From Diphasiastrum complanatum (lineage: Eukaryota > Streptophyta > Lycopodiopsida > Lycopodiales > Lycopodiaceae): a stretch of DNA of 64,000 bases. The position numbers and the translations under genes are program-made. This document shows positions 12,279 to 24,036 of the stretch, piece after piece (positions within the stretch are counted from its first letter, which is position 1; each line of letters starts with the position of its first letter). Below the pieces are notes generated by a model. That model had not been told where the DNA came from and made no database searches. It saw only the letters and a list, made by a program, of their open reading frames with translations. The stretch is taken from NCBI GenBank assembly GCA_029204225.1, contig CM055098.1, positions 21,765,367-21,829,366 on the forward strand. The letters are read 5' to 3'.

Positions 12279-12500
12279 AGCCCGAAGAGGGCCTTTGAGA
12301 AACATGTCTTTTTATTTTTTTTCTCATTTTGTTGCCATGTGGACCAATAGAAACCTTGATATTAGGCTTCTACGTAATGTAGCTTATCTCAAACACAATA
12401 AATATTAAACCTTTTAAAAATATAAGTGTTTCATCGAACAACATTTGGAAATGCTATTGGATGTTGAGGCCTGCCCTTCTAGCTCATCACTGCCCAAGAG
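12279..12500. repeat. Dispersed repeat starting GCCCGAAGAGGGCC
   Basis: GCCCGAAGAGGGCC followed by a T-rich segment occurs here and again at about 57603. A related GCCCAAGAGGCCCC lies near 12491. This looks like one end of a small dispersed repeat inserted in the gypsy integrase. The class is unknown. Confidence 0.45.
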
Positions 12501-12597
12501 GCCCCCGTTAAAGATAAGTACTGATTAACAATCCGATTAAGTTGGTTTGTTGCTTTGAATATCTTTGGGATGAAAGAGAGGATCAGGTCATTGCTAC

Positions 12598-13690
12598 ATG
12601 GCCACATTCATGTTGGAAGCCAATGATAGGCCTACCTCAGATAACTATTCATTGTGGAAAGTGAGGATGGAATCACTTCTTGAGATGATTGATGTTTTTT
12701 ATATTGTTGTAGGTTTGGAGAAGAGGCTAGCAACACAAGAAGATCAAATGAGGTATGACAAGAGGGCCAAAAGGGCTCTACACATGATAAAAATGAATGT
12801 TACCAATGAGCTTCTCAAGGAAGTTGGGAAGAGTACTTCATCAAAGGTCATTCAAGAATCTTTTGAATCCAAGTCTACTTCTAGAATGGTTAACTCAAAG
12901 AAGACAAATCTATTCTTGTTTGCAAAAGATGAAGAAAGTTCAAATACTTTTATTTTGAGAGTGAAAGCATTAAATGATGAGTTGGCTTGCATTGATGAGA
13001 GCATTAAGGAAGGAGAGCTTTTCAAGTTATTTTTAATGGATTGTTGGATGCCCATGCTAACATTGTTCAAAGTATTGCTATTCAAAAGACTTTGACAAGT
13101 TTGATTGATCTTCAAGAGATATTGATCAATGAAGAATATAGACTTCAGCAAGAGGTGGATCTTCATCAACAAGTTGGAGAGGAGGCTATGTTCATCAAGG
13201 GCAAAGCAATAGTAAGTGGTCTAAAGGCAAGATCAAGTGGATGCTTTTAAAAATGGCAAAAAGAAGAATAGATCAAGGCTCAAGTGCTTCTATTGTGGCA
13301 TCGAATGACACTTTGCAAGTGAGTGCTACAACAAGAAGAGAGATCAAGGAGACAAGCAAGGTAATCTTACTCTTGATGAGGATGGTTTGGAAGTTCAAGA
13401 TGCAAATGATGATGCTTTTGTGATGTCTTCATGTATACTTTCTAATGATGGAGATCTAGATCCATGGTGGATTGATAATGGAGCAAGTTCATGCATGACT
13501 TTTCACAAAGAGTATTTCACTTCTACGGTTGGCATATGGAGATGACAAGAGGGTGCTCTACACGGCCAATGATGGTGAGTGTGCAATCAAAGGGATTGGC
13601 ACAATTCCTATTTCTCTCCCTAAAAATAGGAATGTTCATAGTCAAGCTTCTAGGTGTCATTAGTAGATTGAGCCATTTTTGGCTTTAGAG
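12598..13690 (+). pseudogene. Ty1/copia gag and protease entry (truncated)
   Basis: The first frame is a copia gag of the UBN2 type: LEANDRPTSDNYSLWKVRME, a LLEMI motif, then a helical domain with VKALNDELACI. A frameshift near 13040 is followed by a zinc knuckle near 13281-13325, C-F-Y-C-G-I-E-stop-H-F-A-S-E-C (CX2CX4HX4C with an in-frame TGA). Then comes the protease entry DPWWIDNGASSCMTF near 13460, with DNGA in place of the usual DSGA. The sequence stops before the integrase. Gag packages the RNA and protease would cleave the polyprotein. This copy is dead. Confidence 0.8.
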
Positions 13691-13699
13691 GTAAATTAG

Positions 13700-14930
13700 T
13701 CAAGTACATTTGTCTTGTCATTATTAGGCCAAAAGCACAAGTGGAAAACTCAAGCTAAATATGTTGTTGACAAGTGTCTTTAGTTAGTTTGATGTGTTTC
13801 AAATCAAAGTTCAAGAGGTCAAATAGAATTAAGAGGTGGAATACCATTGGTCCAATAGGATTTGAGATATGCTTGAGAATGGTCCAATAGAATGGAGAGA
13901 TGGATGGATCAATGGTCCAATAGGATTAGGAGGTTGTAAATGTGAGGTCCAATCATCTTTGGGTGTGGATTAGCTCATGGGGCTACTAGTATCATTGTAC
14001 TACTCATTCTATGCTAATTGATTTTGAGATTGAGTGGATTTTGAGTGTTATTTGTTTTCTAGCTTTCTCTCTCTACCCGAGAGCTATTGATGATTTTTCT
14101 CTCTCTACCCGTGGAGAGCAGCTTGTTTTTACTTAGATTATTTTTGGAAAACTTCCCACATGTGTGAGTGAGAGTTGGAAGTGATTGAATACATGTAGTA
14201 TTGTGTTTTTGCCATAGAATCAAAAATAGATCTTGAATCTCAATCTAGTCTTGATCTTAGTGCATCCACACACCTTAGGAGATCACAAGCACGTGTAGTG
14301 GGCACTCCACACGTGTGACATCAACATGTTACCATGCATTCTGATCCATTTGACTGAAAACTTTTCATCAATCTTGAGCTAGAAATTGTCAAGATCCATT
14401 TTCCTAGCTATCTTGTTCAATTTTGGATCAAAAGAGATCAATAGGGAATTGATTGGGTCTGACTTGGTACTGTACGGAATCAGGTTCTCAGACACATGTG
14501 AGGAACATTCAATTTCAGATGGAGAGTTCTCTCTCATGCTTGATCCATTTATCTTGCTTGATAGCTTGTTTTGAAGCTATTTTTGTCTAGTTTTTTATGC
14601 AATCAGTTTCATTCCATTTGGTTGAGCCAATCAAAAGTTATAAGATTTTGAAGAGGGTTAGGTAGGGCACCTAGACCTAGGTGGACACATTCAAGAGATT
14701 GTCTGTTTGATCCAAAATCACAGTTGAATGCTTATCAATCTCATCTATATGTGATCTAGGCACTGTTTTGGGATCTTAGCCATTTTGTTTCATGCAATAT
14801 CATTGTATTTGAGTCAAATTTGGTTTCTTAGTGTATTTCACACGTGCTAAGAGTGTTTGATCCTAACTTTGCCCATACTCCATCATTTGATGTGAACTAG
14901 ATCTAGTTTTGGAGAGATTGAGGTAGCTAG
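13700..14930. other. Retroelement-like non-coding DNA
   Basis: There is no coding signal. Three GGTCCAATAG-type repeats (13850-13925) and G-box palindromes (CACACGTGTG at 14308 and weaker relatives at 14155 and 14492) resemble the LTR or leader DNA elsewhere in the window. It may be LTR or leader sequence of the preceding copia element, but no borders can be set. Confidence 0.35.
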
Positions 14931-14944
14931 CTCACTACAAGAAA

Positions 14945-15720
14945 ATGTGGCAAAAATTGCGGAAAAAAAAATTTCGCAATTTTTTTTGGTCGAAATTGCG
15001 GAAAGCCAAAAAATTGCGAAAAAAAATCCACAATTTATACCGTTATGGTAGAAATTGTAGAAAATCGTCCGCAATTTCTACCATCATGGCAGAAATTGCG
15101 GAAAAAATTGCAAAAAACTTTTGCAATTTTTGTCGTCATCACAAAATTTGCAGAAAAAAGTGTGGAAAAGATTTTTCACAATTTTTTGGTCATGGCCAAA
15201 ATTGCAAAAAATGTTTTCGCGAAAAAAATTGTAGAAAACATTGAATAAAATTTTTCGCAATTTCTCCCATCGTGGTAAAAATTGCAAACAAAATTGTGGA
15301 AACAAATTTTTGCAATTTTTAGGCCATGGCAGAAATTGCGAAAAATGTTTCAGCGGCAGAAATTACAAAAAAAACTGTAGAAAATTTTTCACAATTTTTC
15401 TCATCGTGGTAGAAATTACAGACAAAATTGCAGATTTTTTTTTTTGCAATTTTTAGGCCATGGCAGAAATTGCGGAAAACTTTCCGCGGCTAAAATTGCA
15501 AAAAAAATTGCAAAAAATTTTCCGCAATTTCTCCCGTCGTAGTAGGAATCGCAGACAAAACTGTAGAAAAAAATTCCGCAATTTTTATACATGGCATAAA
15601 TTGCGGAAATTATTGCAAATTGCGGAGAAAATTACGAAAAATTGCGGACAAAATTACAGAGAAAATTGCGGACAAAATTGCAAAAAATTGCAGACAAAAT
15701 TGCGGAAAACTTTCGTAATT
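14945..15720. repeat. Left subterminal array of AATTGCGG / CCGCAATT motifs
   Basis: Some two dozen close variants of AAATTGCGGAAAA and its complement TTTTCCGCAATTT alternate over about 780 bases, often as facing pairs. In CACTA elements subterminal motifs of this kind bind the element's own TNPA-type protein. The frames running through it (Lys/Asn/Phe-rich) are artefacts of the repeat. Confidence 0.75.
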
Positions 15721-15786
15721 TTTGCCATCACGACAAGAATTGTCGCCGAACAACCTGCCATCGATAAATGACGGGTTATTGGTACC

Positions 15787-16451
15787 CTTCATGACGAATT
15801 CCAACAAAAAGAGAAATTCGAGGAAAAGGAAATTCATAAGCATATGAGCTTATGGATTAGGCATCGTCGTGATATGGCATGACAAGCTTATAGGGATGGC
15901 CAATCCAAGCCCTCCTAGTGTTCAAGAAATGATTGGAACCGTATAAAAACGGATGAACGAACACCAAATAAATACAAGATTCAGAAAGATGTTGTGGTCG
16001 CTAGGATGCATGGGATAGGCAATTCTAGGTTGGGCTTGAGCGGAAAGACGAGATTGCAAGCAAGCCTGGTAAGTGAACTTAAACTACTCTTATAGTTTAT
16101 CTTTGATTTCATATGCTTTTATTTTTTAATATGCATTATGACTAGTTTCTTCAACGTAGCTCTAAATTAATTTCAACTTGAATTGAATGCATGGATAGTT
16201 AGCGGACTATGGACGTCTGCCAACTAAGGAGGAATACGAATATGCCTACAAGGAATCGTACGACGCATTAGTCGACAAACTAAAGAGCGAAAGTCATCCT
16301 CCAAATGTAAGTACTAGTTTTTGTATTCATACTAATGTGGTTTGTATTCTGACGTCAATTTTATTTAATTTAATATGATCAAGCATTAAATATTTATGTA
16401 GTTTGTTTGCTTGTGTTCATACAGACTGGACATCACGACGACGACGAGTAG
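15787..16451 (+). pseudogene. Three-exon transposon ORF remnant
   Basis: Exon 1 (to 16068) contains RIKTDERTPNKYKIQKDVVV and has two in-frame stops upstream. It ends at donor CTG|GTAAGT. Exon 2 (16199-16306) encodes LADYGRLPTKEEYEYAYKES and ends at AAT|GTAAGT. Exon 3 (16425-16451) ends TGHHDDDE-stop. All junctions are phase 0, so the splicing pattern survived although exon 1 is broken. Its place between CACTA ends suggests the second (TNPA-like or plant transposase) gene of the element. The family match itself is inference. Confidence 0.55.
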
Positions 16452-16979
16452 ATTAGGTTTATAGATTTTAGTTGATGTTAGATCTAGAAAGACTCGTGCG
16501 ACATTAAAGCACCAATTCTGTAATACATTGATTCATATTATGAAAAATATTATTATTGCAAATGATTGTGCTATATTGCCATTGTTTTTATATGTGCAAT
16601 GTTCTTTTTTCAAAAATTGCAATGTCAAATTTAGAGATGTGGATTGACGTAATAACCAACTAAGAAATTAAAACCATGTGCAATGTCAGATTTCAAAACA
16701 ACAATCAATATCATATGTGCACAAAGCAATGCAATAAAGTATTGTCATTCATAATGGACATGAAGTAATGCAATAAAATAAAATGAAAAGTAATTTAAGA
16801 AAGAAAAGTACCTCATGCTTCGTTTGTTGTTTGATCCAAATGTTGAATGCAACTCAAAAATATTGTTTTAAAAACAATTCACGAACATCGCTTCTCCAAG
16901 AACTCAATTCCAAAAACTGCCCGATCAAAATGCGCGCGCTGTTTTTTACATATTTTTTATTTTTTTTAACCTAATTTGG

Positions 16980-17400
16980 GACCTCAAAATTCGACGTCCA
17001 AACGCGCGCGTCGGATAGACGTCGAACACACGTCGGACCTTTTTTTTATCATTCTGTTAACAGACGTCGGATTCCGACAACTATTTGGGACGTTGAAATC
17101 GGATGTCCAAGTATACGTTGGATGGGTGTTGGACATCCGTCGGGAAAATTTTAGCATCATTCTGTGTTTACAGACGTCGAAATCCGACAAGGTTCTGGGG
17201 CGTCGCAATGCGACGTACACATCACTTCTTTTGGACGTCGCATTGCAACGTCCACGTCGGAATGGCTTTTTGTCATCGAGATTTTCTGTTCCGAAATCCG
17301 GCACGTTGTGCCTGTTGGACTGCGACGTGTTTTAAATTCGTCGGATTCCGACGACTTTATATTGACGTGTTTTTCCGACGTTTGCGACGAATTAAAAAAA
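16980..17400. repeat. Right subterminal array of GACGTCGGA / TCCGACG motifs
   Basis: Repeated CAGACGTCGGATTCCGAC, GACGTCGCATTGC, GGGACGT and similar palindromic units are packed over 400 bases before the right terminus. The base composition (CpG-rich) is unlike the flanks. The array probably holds binding sites for the transposon's own protein. Confidence 0.75.
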
Positions 17401-17801
17401 AATTAAGCTCGCGATTCACATCGTAAAACACATCGCAAATCATGGCGGGTGTTGTAGTGGGGCCTTGGAGAACGACGAACCTTTGGAGCCTTTACCCTTT
17501 AAAATACTCTCGTGAATGAGTTTTTGATACGATGCTAAAAGCATCCGACAACGGAGAAGAAGTGACCGAATTAGAATGGGAATTTGTTTGTGGATGTGGA
17601 TGGAAGGTTAGTGAAATATTGTTTTTGTGAAGTTTTGTTTTTGTACTACTCAATATATGAATAGTATTTCTAATTACACACATTTGTTTTGTGTGTGTGT
17701 GTGTGTTTTAGTATACATCATACACTGCCATGTGGGCATATGAACACCATTACCATGTTGAGAGAGTTGACATCTAGCAACGTACATGTGATTGTGGTAT
17801 A

Positions 17802-18615
17802 ATGGCCAACTTTCAACAAGAGAGTCGTTCTAGTGCGAGGGACCCTAATGTCATTTCGGACGACTTAGACTATGTCGACACATTGCAACATATTTATGAA
17901 GTCGACTACGAGACTAACGACAAATACTTTATTTTTGACGTAAAATGGTTTAAGGTCATCTATCGTGGAAGCAACGCTACGATTAGAAATGATAACTCAA
18001 AGTTTTTTTCAAATCAACTCAACAAAATGTATATCGATGGACTCTCATGACACTTTAGTATTGCCACGACATTGCGAACAAGTGAGACTCTAAAATTCCA
18101 ATGTCATTAATATTCGCAATCCAATTATTTATGTATCAATCTTATAAGACTAACTTAATCTTTTTAGATTCTTTGGCAGATTATATTCCATCGAGATCGA
18201 ATAGACCCAAGATGGTGGTATGTGATCCAACTTAATGCAAGAAAACGACGTGTGTTTGAAGGAAAAAATATTGTTGTATTGGATACACGACGAATCCTTA
18301 CCCAATTTTGGCGACGTTTTGGAAGAACCTGAACCACTCATCCAAACTCCAAATGATGTCGAAATGATGGGAGAAGAAGGTAGAAATGAAAATGATGAGA
18401 TTCCTACGATCGTACAAGACCAAATTGGGGGTAATTTGAGGCCCCCACGTTTGGATGAGATAGAATTAGAAGAAGAGGAGATTGAATATGAGGGTAGCTC
18501 ACATCATCAAAGAGACACGATCGAAAATTTACAATTATACCTAGACCTAGATTTAGATGAGTGTCAAGACTTGTGTGATGACGAAAATGATGTAAATGAT
18601 GAGAATGATCAATGA
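17802..18615 (+). pseudogene. CACTA transposase C-terminal (DUF4216-like) remnant
   Basis: Two separate frames read a DUF4216-like segment: HIYEVDYETNDKYFIFDVKW with VIYRGSN (17802-18050), then a spliced or frameshifted piece reading HRDRIDPRWWYVIQL (about 18190-18230). An acidic tail ending near 18615 follows. In CACTA elements this domain ends the TNPD/TNP2 transposase. It lies outside the 17459 terminus, so it belongs to another copy or to a rearranged larger element. Confidence 0.6.
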
Positions 18616-18619
18616 TTAT

Positions 18620-19230
18620 TAATACTTAAATTCACTTGCACTCATTTCTTTTTATATACTCATCACAATACTTTTTATGTATACTTTTATTGATAGAGTT
18701 GAATGTGATAATTATAGTACCCGAACCTTGCGGTTATGTCCTATTTCAAAATGTCACCACATATTCCCTCCCTGTGTAGGTTTTTCCATGCAAGTTGGAA
18801 AGATTAGAACCTCGTCTTTAACGGGAGAAAAGTAAGAGCTACACACCTTCCTAGGATTTGAAATTTTAATTATCTACATTTCACCTTTGCATATTAACTA
18901 ATTGCTAGTGTATGCGGTAAAATACGATATTGCTTTGAACAAAATGAAAATTATGAATTACATTTAATTTCTTACTATGTTAGATAGCATATTCTAATAA
19001 TAAAACAAATTGAAACAACACAAACTCACCGGTGAACTCACTTGAAGCTTAAGTGCAAACATGCAATTGCTCGCTCTTTAAACGCTTGCTCTTTTTTTTT
19101 TTGAATATTTTTGTCACATGCACAAGCAATTAAAAAATAACACTATATTACACAATTGAACCATTATTATAAGCAAATTCAAACATACAATTACCATCAA
19201 ACACTATCTAGTCATCTATTACTCTAAATC
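18620..19230. other. Non-coding, no recognised feature
   Basis: AT-rich sequence between the CACTA remnant and the microsatellite block. I see no gene or clear repeat. Confidence 0.4.
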
Positions 19231-19266
19231 TTGATCAAAACACACTCACACACACACACACACATA

Positions 19267-19336
<70 letters not shown>

Positions 19337-19476
19337 TCTTAAATTCAAAATGCAAAACACAACACATACACACTTACTCCTCCCCCCTCTCTCTCTCATC
19401 TTAAATTTTAAATCAGTGCAAAATATTAAACACACACACACACACAATCTATTCATCTACTACCCTAAATCTTAAT

Positions 19477-19558
<82 letters not shown>
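19231..19558. repeat. Duplicated (CA)n/(CT)n microsatellite block
   Basis: Two related modules each hold CATCTA(T/C)TAC, CCTAAATCTT and ATCAAA followed by (CA)n and/or (CT)n. The long (CT)n runs are 19269-19332 and 19481-19558. The block ends directly at a copia integrase fragment. Confidence 0.85.
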
Positions 19559-19562
<4 letters not shown>

Positions 19563-19563
<1 letters not shown>

Positions 19564-19874
19564 CATCTATCATTCTTAGTCCTAAATAAATATAAATCTA
19601 ACAATCTATTGATACTTGAAGACACCTTTGGAATATTTTCCTCATAAAAAATGACCTCTCTTCCAATGACCACTTTATTAGTAGAAGGAATGTAAACCTT
19701 GTAGGCTTTGCTCACTTCACTATAGCCAACAAATATACCTTTCCTTGAATATGGATTCTCCTTTGTCCTATCATCAAGTGTTATGTTGATATAGCAAGTG
19801 CATTCAAAAGCTCTAAAAAACTTGACACTCAGCCTTCTTCCAAATAACATTTCAGAAGGAGTTTTTCCATCCAA
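19563..19874 (-). pseudogene. Ty1/copia integrase C-terminal fragment
   Basis: The minus strand reads MDGKTPSEMLFGRRLSVKFF, then TKENPYSRKGIFVGYSE, the C-terminal part of copia integrase. It is very similar at DNA level to 39235-39445, so both derive from one young copia family. It is cut abruptly by the (CT)n tract on one side and by an opposing gypsy reverse transcriptase on the other. Confidence 0.85.
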
Positions 19875-19875
19875 T

Positions 19876-21582
19876 AAGGCACTCGGTCACCTATTGTATT
19901 TAGACGGATTCTCAGGTTATAATCAAGTTTTTACTAAGGAGGAAGATAGATCCAAGACCACTTTTACCACTGATTGGGGGACGTACACATATACGCAAAT
20001 GCCCTTTGGTCTTTGTAATGCACATGCCACATTCCAACGTATGATGACGAACATTTTTCAAAAAAATTTAAGGAAGCTTTTAGAAATTTTCATGGATGAC
20101 TTATGTGTCTATTCATCAACTAAAGACCATTTAGACGCATTAGAGAAGACATTGAGAAGATGTCAAGAGACATCTCTTAAATTGCATTCGGCCAAGTGTT
20201 ATTTTGGGATGAGGGAAGACATCCTGTTAGGACATAAAATCTCGAAGGACGGCATTCAAGCCGACATCAAAAAAGTAAAAATGATTTTAGAGTTATTAGA
20301 ACCAACCAGTCTACGATAGCTTAGAGAATTTCTAGTACACATAGGATATTATCATAGGATAATCAAGGATTATGCCATAGTAGTAACTCCTTTCACAAGC
20401 TTATTAAAAAAGTTTGTTGAGTATCATTGGTCACAAGACCATTAGCAAACTTTTGATAAGTTAAAACAATCATTAGCAGAAGCAACTGGAGTTAGACCTC
20501 CAAATTGGGCTAAAACATTCCATGTATTTGTAGACACATCATCATTTGTAATAGGTGTAGCGCTAAGTCAAAAAGATGACCAAAATATAGATTACCCAAT
20601 TTATTATGCGGGTAGACAACTTGCAGCATCAAAAAAGAACTATTCTGCTACAGAGCGTGAAGCACTAGGAATGATTTATTCAGTAAAGAAATTTAGACAT
20701 TATCTTTTAGGATACCCTTTCTTTTTTCATGTACATCACTATGCATTGTAACATTTAGTGAATAAACCTGATCTTTTGAGTAGGGTAGCTAGATGGGTAT
20801 TGTTATTAGATGAGTTTAATTATGAAGTAGAATTAAGAAGAGGCAAGGACCATCAAAATGCTAATTATATATCCTGCCTCCAAACGAAAATTAGTTTGAT
20901 TTTGATGAATTTCCGGATGAACATATAATGCGTATTCAATCGAAAACATCAATTTATATGGACATTACTAACTTTTTCAGATTTATCCTGATCATTATAA
21001 TAAACAGCAAAAAACTATTTTCCTTTCAAAACTAGGACCTTATACGATTATAATTAAAATATTGTATAAATTAGGAGCCGACGATAGCCTTCGTTGATGT
21101 TAGAACCAACCCTAAATATTGGTGGCCTACTGTCTATAGAGATGTTAAATTATTCATTCAAAAATGTGATGCATGTCAGAGGATGGGGAAACCCAGCTTC
21201 GCGACACATTGGCCACTTATTCCAATTATTCTCTTAGCACCTTTTGAGAAGTGGGGGATAGATTTTGTAGGGCCTATCAAACCGAATACTCGTAAACTCG
21301 TCGATGTTACATTCTTGTTGCTATGAACTATGCTACCAAGATGGTAGAGGCCAAACCACAGTTAAAAACGATGCTAAGACTGTAGCAAAGTTTTTATTCC
21401 AAAACATTATCACACATTATGGATGTCCCTTAGAACTCGTTAGCGATAGGGGAACCCATTTCCTTAATCAGACCATTGAGGCTATGTTGTCATACTTCTC
21501 CATTACACATCGCCAAACCACTCCATATAATCCTAAAGCGAATGGGCTTACAGAGTGGGCAAACGAAATTTTTTTTTTCTGA
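19876..21582 (+). pseudogene. Ty3/gypsy reverse transcriptase-RNase H-integrase, degenerate
   Basis: In order: RT from LDGFSGYNQV, MPFGLCNAHATFQRMM and the catalytic FMDDLCVYS; RNase H with VDTSSFVIGVALSQ, YSATEREALGM and RVARWVLLLDEF; the zinc-binding CDACQRMGKP; then integrase WGIDFVGPI and LVSDRGTHFL. Several frameshifts and stops separate these blocks, so no full polyprotein can be made. The 5' part of RT is missing at the junction with the copia fragment. The 3' end stops in a T-run at 21570, after the TPYNPKANGLTEW motif. Confidence 0.9.
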
Positions 21583-21606
21583 TATTGCCTTCCTTCTTCC
21601 CTCACA

Positions 21607-22940
21607 TTAGGATATGGCCCTGCAGTTGAGGGTTGATCTTCTGATATTGATGGGGGTGGTGAGGGTGCCACTTCCTTTCGCTTTTGTGCTCACGTGACTG
21701 CTAGCACTGGGGCTTGAAGGTGTTGATTTTCTGGTGGCATCCCTTCTAGAACTGTTGTAGGTTGTACTGTGATTAGATTCAATGGTGCACTTGTTCCAGG
21801 TCTTAATGGACAATTCTTGTAGTAGTGTCCATAACCGCATTCTCGACAGAAGGATGTGTATTGTCCCTTGTAAGGACATTCTGCAATTTGGTGGTCTTTG
21901 TCGCATCTGTAGCAGCCATAATTTCTACTACATTGACGTTGAGGTTGAGCTGCATAGGTTGCATAATATTCGTTAATGGCTGGATCCATAAACGATTCAT
22001 CTGGCCCGTACCATTGCTGCTGCTAAGGTTGAGGTGGTGCTAGTACTTCGTGCTCTGCTGCTGTCAACTTCACATGCGCCACTTGCTGGTTGGCTGGCCT
22101 TGGTAGTGCAGGTAAGGCCATGTGTTGTTGCTTGTTTGGCGCGCCATACCTCGGTGCCGCATTAGGTGCCCCTTGATGATAAGGATAAGAAGTCTAATAG
22201 GGACTCACTCCCCTTCTGTTGTACGATCCGAGGGTTAAATGGGCAAAATGTCGTCTCATGATGATGCGTTGCACAGATGACAAAATCTTTGTGCCAATCC
22301 TAGATTATGCTTTAAGACTAGACACTCATTAGCTACATGGTTTTGAGTTCAAACTGAGCACCATATATTTTCTTGACGGGGATATTGCAGCTGGTTTTGC
22401 TCCGGTGGATTTGGATTTGGATTTGGTATTACAGCTCTCTACAAGGCCTTCAGTTTTTGGTCAAACTGAGTCGTTAATTATTCAATCTGTTGCTCGTGTA
22501 GCTTTGTCATTTGTTCCATCAGCGGCTCTGTGGACAAGTTGGTTGCATTGGATGATGATGATGCTACCGAAGGAGTTGGAGTGTGGGTGGATGGATAAGA
22601 TTCATGGTTTGAACCCTCATCCTCTTCCTTGATGGCATGTTCCATTGCTTCCTGCAATGTAGCGTACTACTCCCATAGTTTAAGCTCTCTTCGGATACTA
22701 CGTGGTAGCCCCGCGATGAACCACATAATAATTGTATGATCGGGAGTTAGGGCTGCGGGTTTTCTCTTCTTTCGATAGGTTGAAGTACCAATCTTGTGCA
22801 ACTACAACTAGAGACATAGGGAACAACATCAATTTATCTGTCGGTGTTCGCTCGCCGTAGATTTGCAGGCTTGCTCGTAAATCTGGAGGAATCTGATTGG
22901 ATCTAATGACCCATCATGTTTAGGTATTTCCATTTGTGGT
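21607..22940 (-). pseudogene. Ty3/gypsy gag with two zinc knuckles (broken)
   Basis: Read from high to low coordinate: the gag core EIPKHDGSLDPIRFLQIYEQ, then an acidic Ser-rich linker (EEDEGSNHESYP) with MEQMTKLHEQQ, and finally two zinc knuckles, CYRCDKDHQIAEC and CRECGYGHYYKNC. Both knuckles have three rather than four residues between the second Cys and the His (CX2CX3HX4C). Frameshifts and stops break the gene. Gag would coat the element's RNA. The opposite orientation to the adjacent pol fragment means these are two different insertions. Confidence 0.75.
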
Positions 22941-23399
22941 GCCCTCCGGACTGCTTGCAATGATGTGATAGGTACAGGTTGACCCATTGGATCCATTAGT
23001 GCTGGTTCTGATTATGTCTCAATATGCGAAACTGCTATTCTGGGAAGGTTTGGTGCTTGATTTGCTATCCTTCTTGCGATTGATCATCCAAATCTCAGAT
23101 TCATTTGGTGGTAGGGTCCAAGGATGTTGGATCTTGTTGGTACAGTGGAATGCAATCTGGATTTTAGAGAATCAAATCAATTTGATAGGTCGATAGTGTG
23201 ATTTTAGGCCTCTTATGATGGTTTTTCCTTGATGACTTTTTGATCCTTGCTTCGATTGGCCTGAGATTTTCACAGTAGCTAGATTTGGTGCAGATCTAAC
23301 TACTGATCCAATCTGAGAAGGTTACTCATGTGAGGGTTGGCTGTGAGAAGGTTTTTTCACTGATTTTTAGTCAAAAAACTTGATTTTTCAAAAATTACT

Positions 23400-23900
23400 G
23401 GGAAGTAACTCTCGTAGGAAACACGGGAGCTGTATCTAGTATGGATCTATCTCTAAAAATCTCTGCGAAAGTTAACTCTCGCAGAAAGTAAAAATTTCAC
23501 TGTCTACGAGGGTCCATAATCACTATTTTGCTCTAATTTTTACCAATAATTTGTACTAACTCTCGCAAATTTCATCACTGATGTAAAATGATAATGGAAT
23601 TACTTGCAAGAGTTACTTCCAGAAGGATTTTCTAGATCTTCTAATTTTGTTGATTTTTCAGCACTTAAATCCAATTTTCTGCTCACTAGAATCAAACTAA
23701 CTCTCACAAGCTCTTCTGTGTCCTTGTCTCAATGAGATGGAACTTTAGAATTCTTTGCAAGAGTTCTTGGCCACTGGAATTGAAAATTTTGGTGTCTACG
23801 AGGGCTCTGATGGATTTTCTTGTCTTTTTCTCACTGAGCAGAGAGCTCTACAAGAGTTCTTATGAAAATCTGAATTTTTTTTATTTTTTACAAGGGTAAT
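23400..23900. repeat. Array of degenerate ACTCTCGCA / TACGAGGG / GCAAGAGTT motifs
   Basis: At least ten related words occur in both orientations: AACTCTCGTAGGAA, AACTCTCGCAGAAA, TCTACGAGGGTCC, AACTCTCGCAAATT, TTGCAAGAGTTAC, AACTCTCACAAGC, TTGCAAGAGTTCTT, TCTACGAGGGCTC, CTACAAGAGTTCTT, TTACAAGGGTAA. They lie upstream of the minus-strand gypsy gag, probably in its LTR or leader. Function unknown. Confidence 0.55.
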
Positions 23901-24036
23901 TTGAACTGGTTTTTTCTCTTATTTGTTTTTTCTGCTGCTAGTGCATGAACTGCCATCAATCTGGTGTCACAAAGTTTATGCAAAGCCTCATGACGTTGTT
24001 GTAAAGATTTAGCATCATCCAACCGTTCCATTGCTG

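Larger units (their letters stand above)
14933..17459 (+). mobile_element. CACTA-type DNA transposon, possibly chimeric
   Basis: The left end CACTACAAGAAAATGTGG is the canonical plant CACTA (En/Spm) terminus. The right end, read inward, is CACTACAACACCCGCC. Both sides carry dense subterminal repeats, as expected for this superfamily, and a spliced ORF remnant lies between. Against a single clean insertion, the 3-bp flanks (GCT and GGG) do not match, and the left and right subterminal motifs differ. The ends may therefore derive from two insertions. Confidence 0.65.

Noticed and set aside
14945-15840. Several Lys/Asn/Phe-rich open frames on both strands
   Set aside because: They are translations of the AATTGCGG subterminal repeat array of the CACTA element, not proteins.
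22405-22632. 75-codon plus-strand frame
   Set aside because: Shadow of the minus-strand gypsy gag linker.
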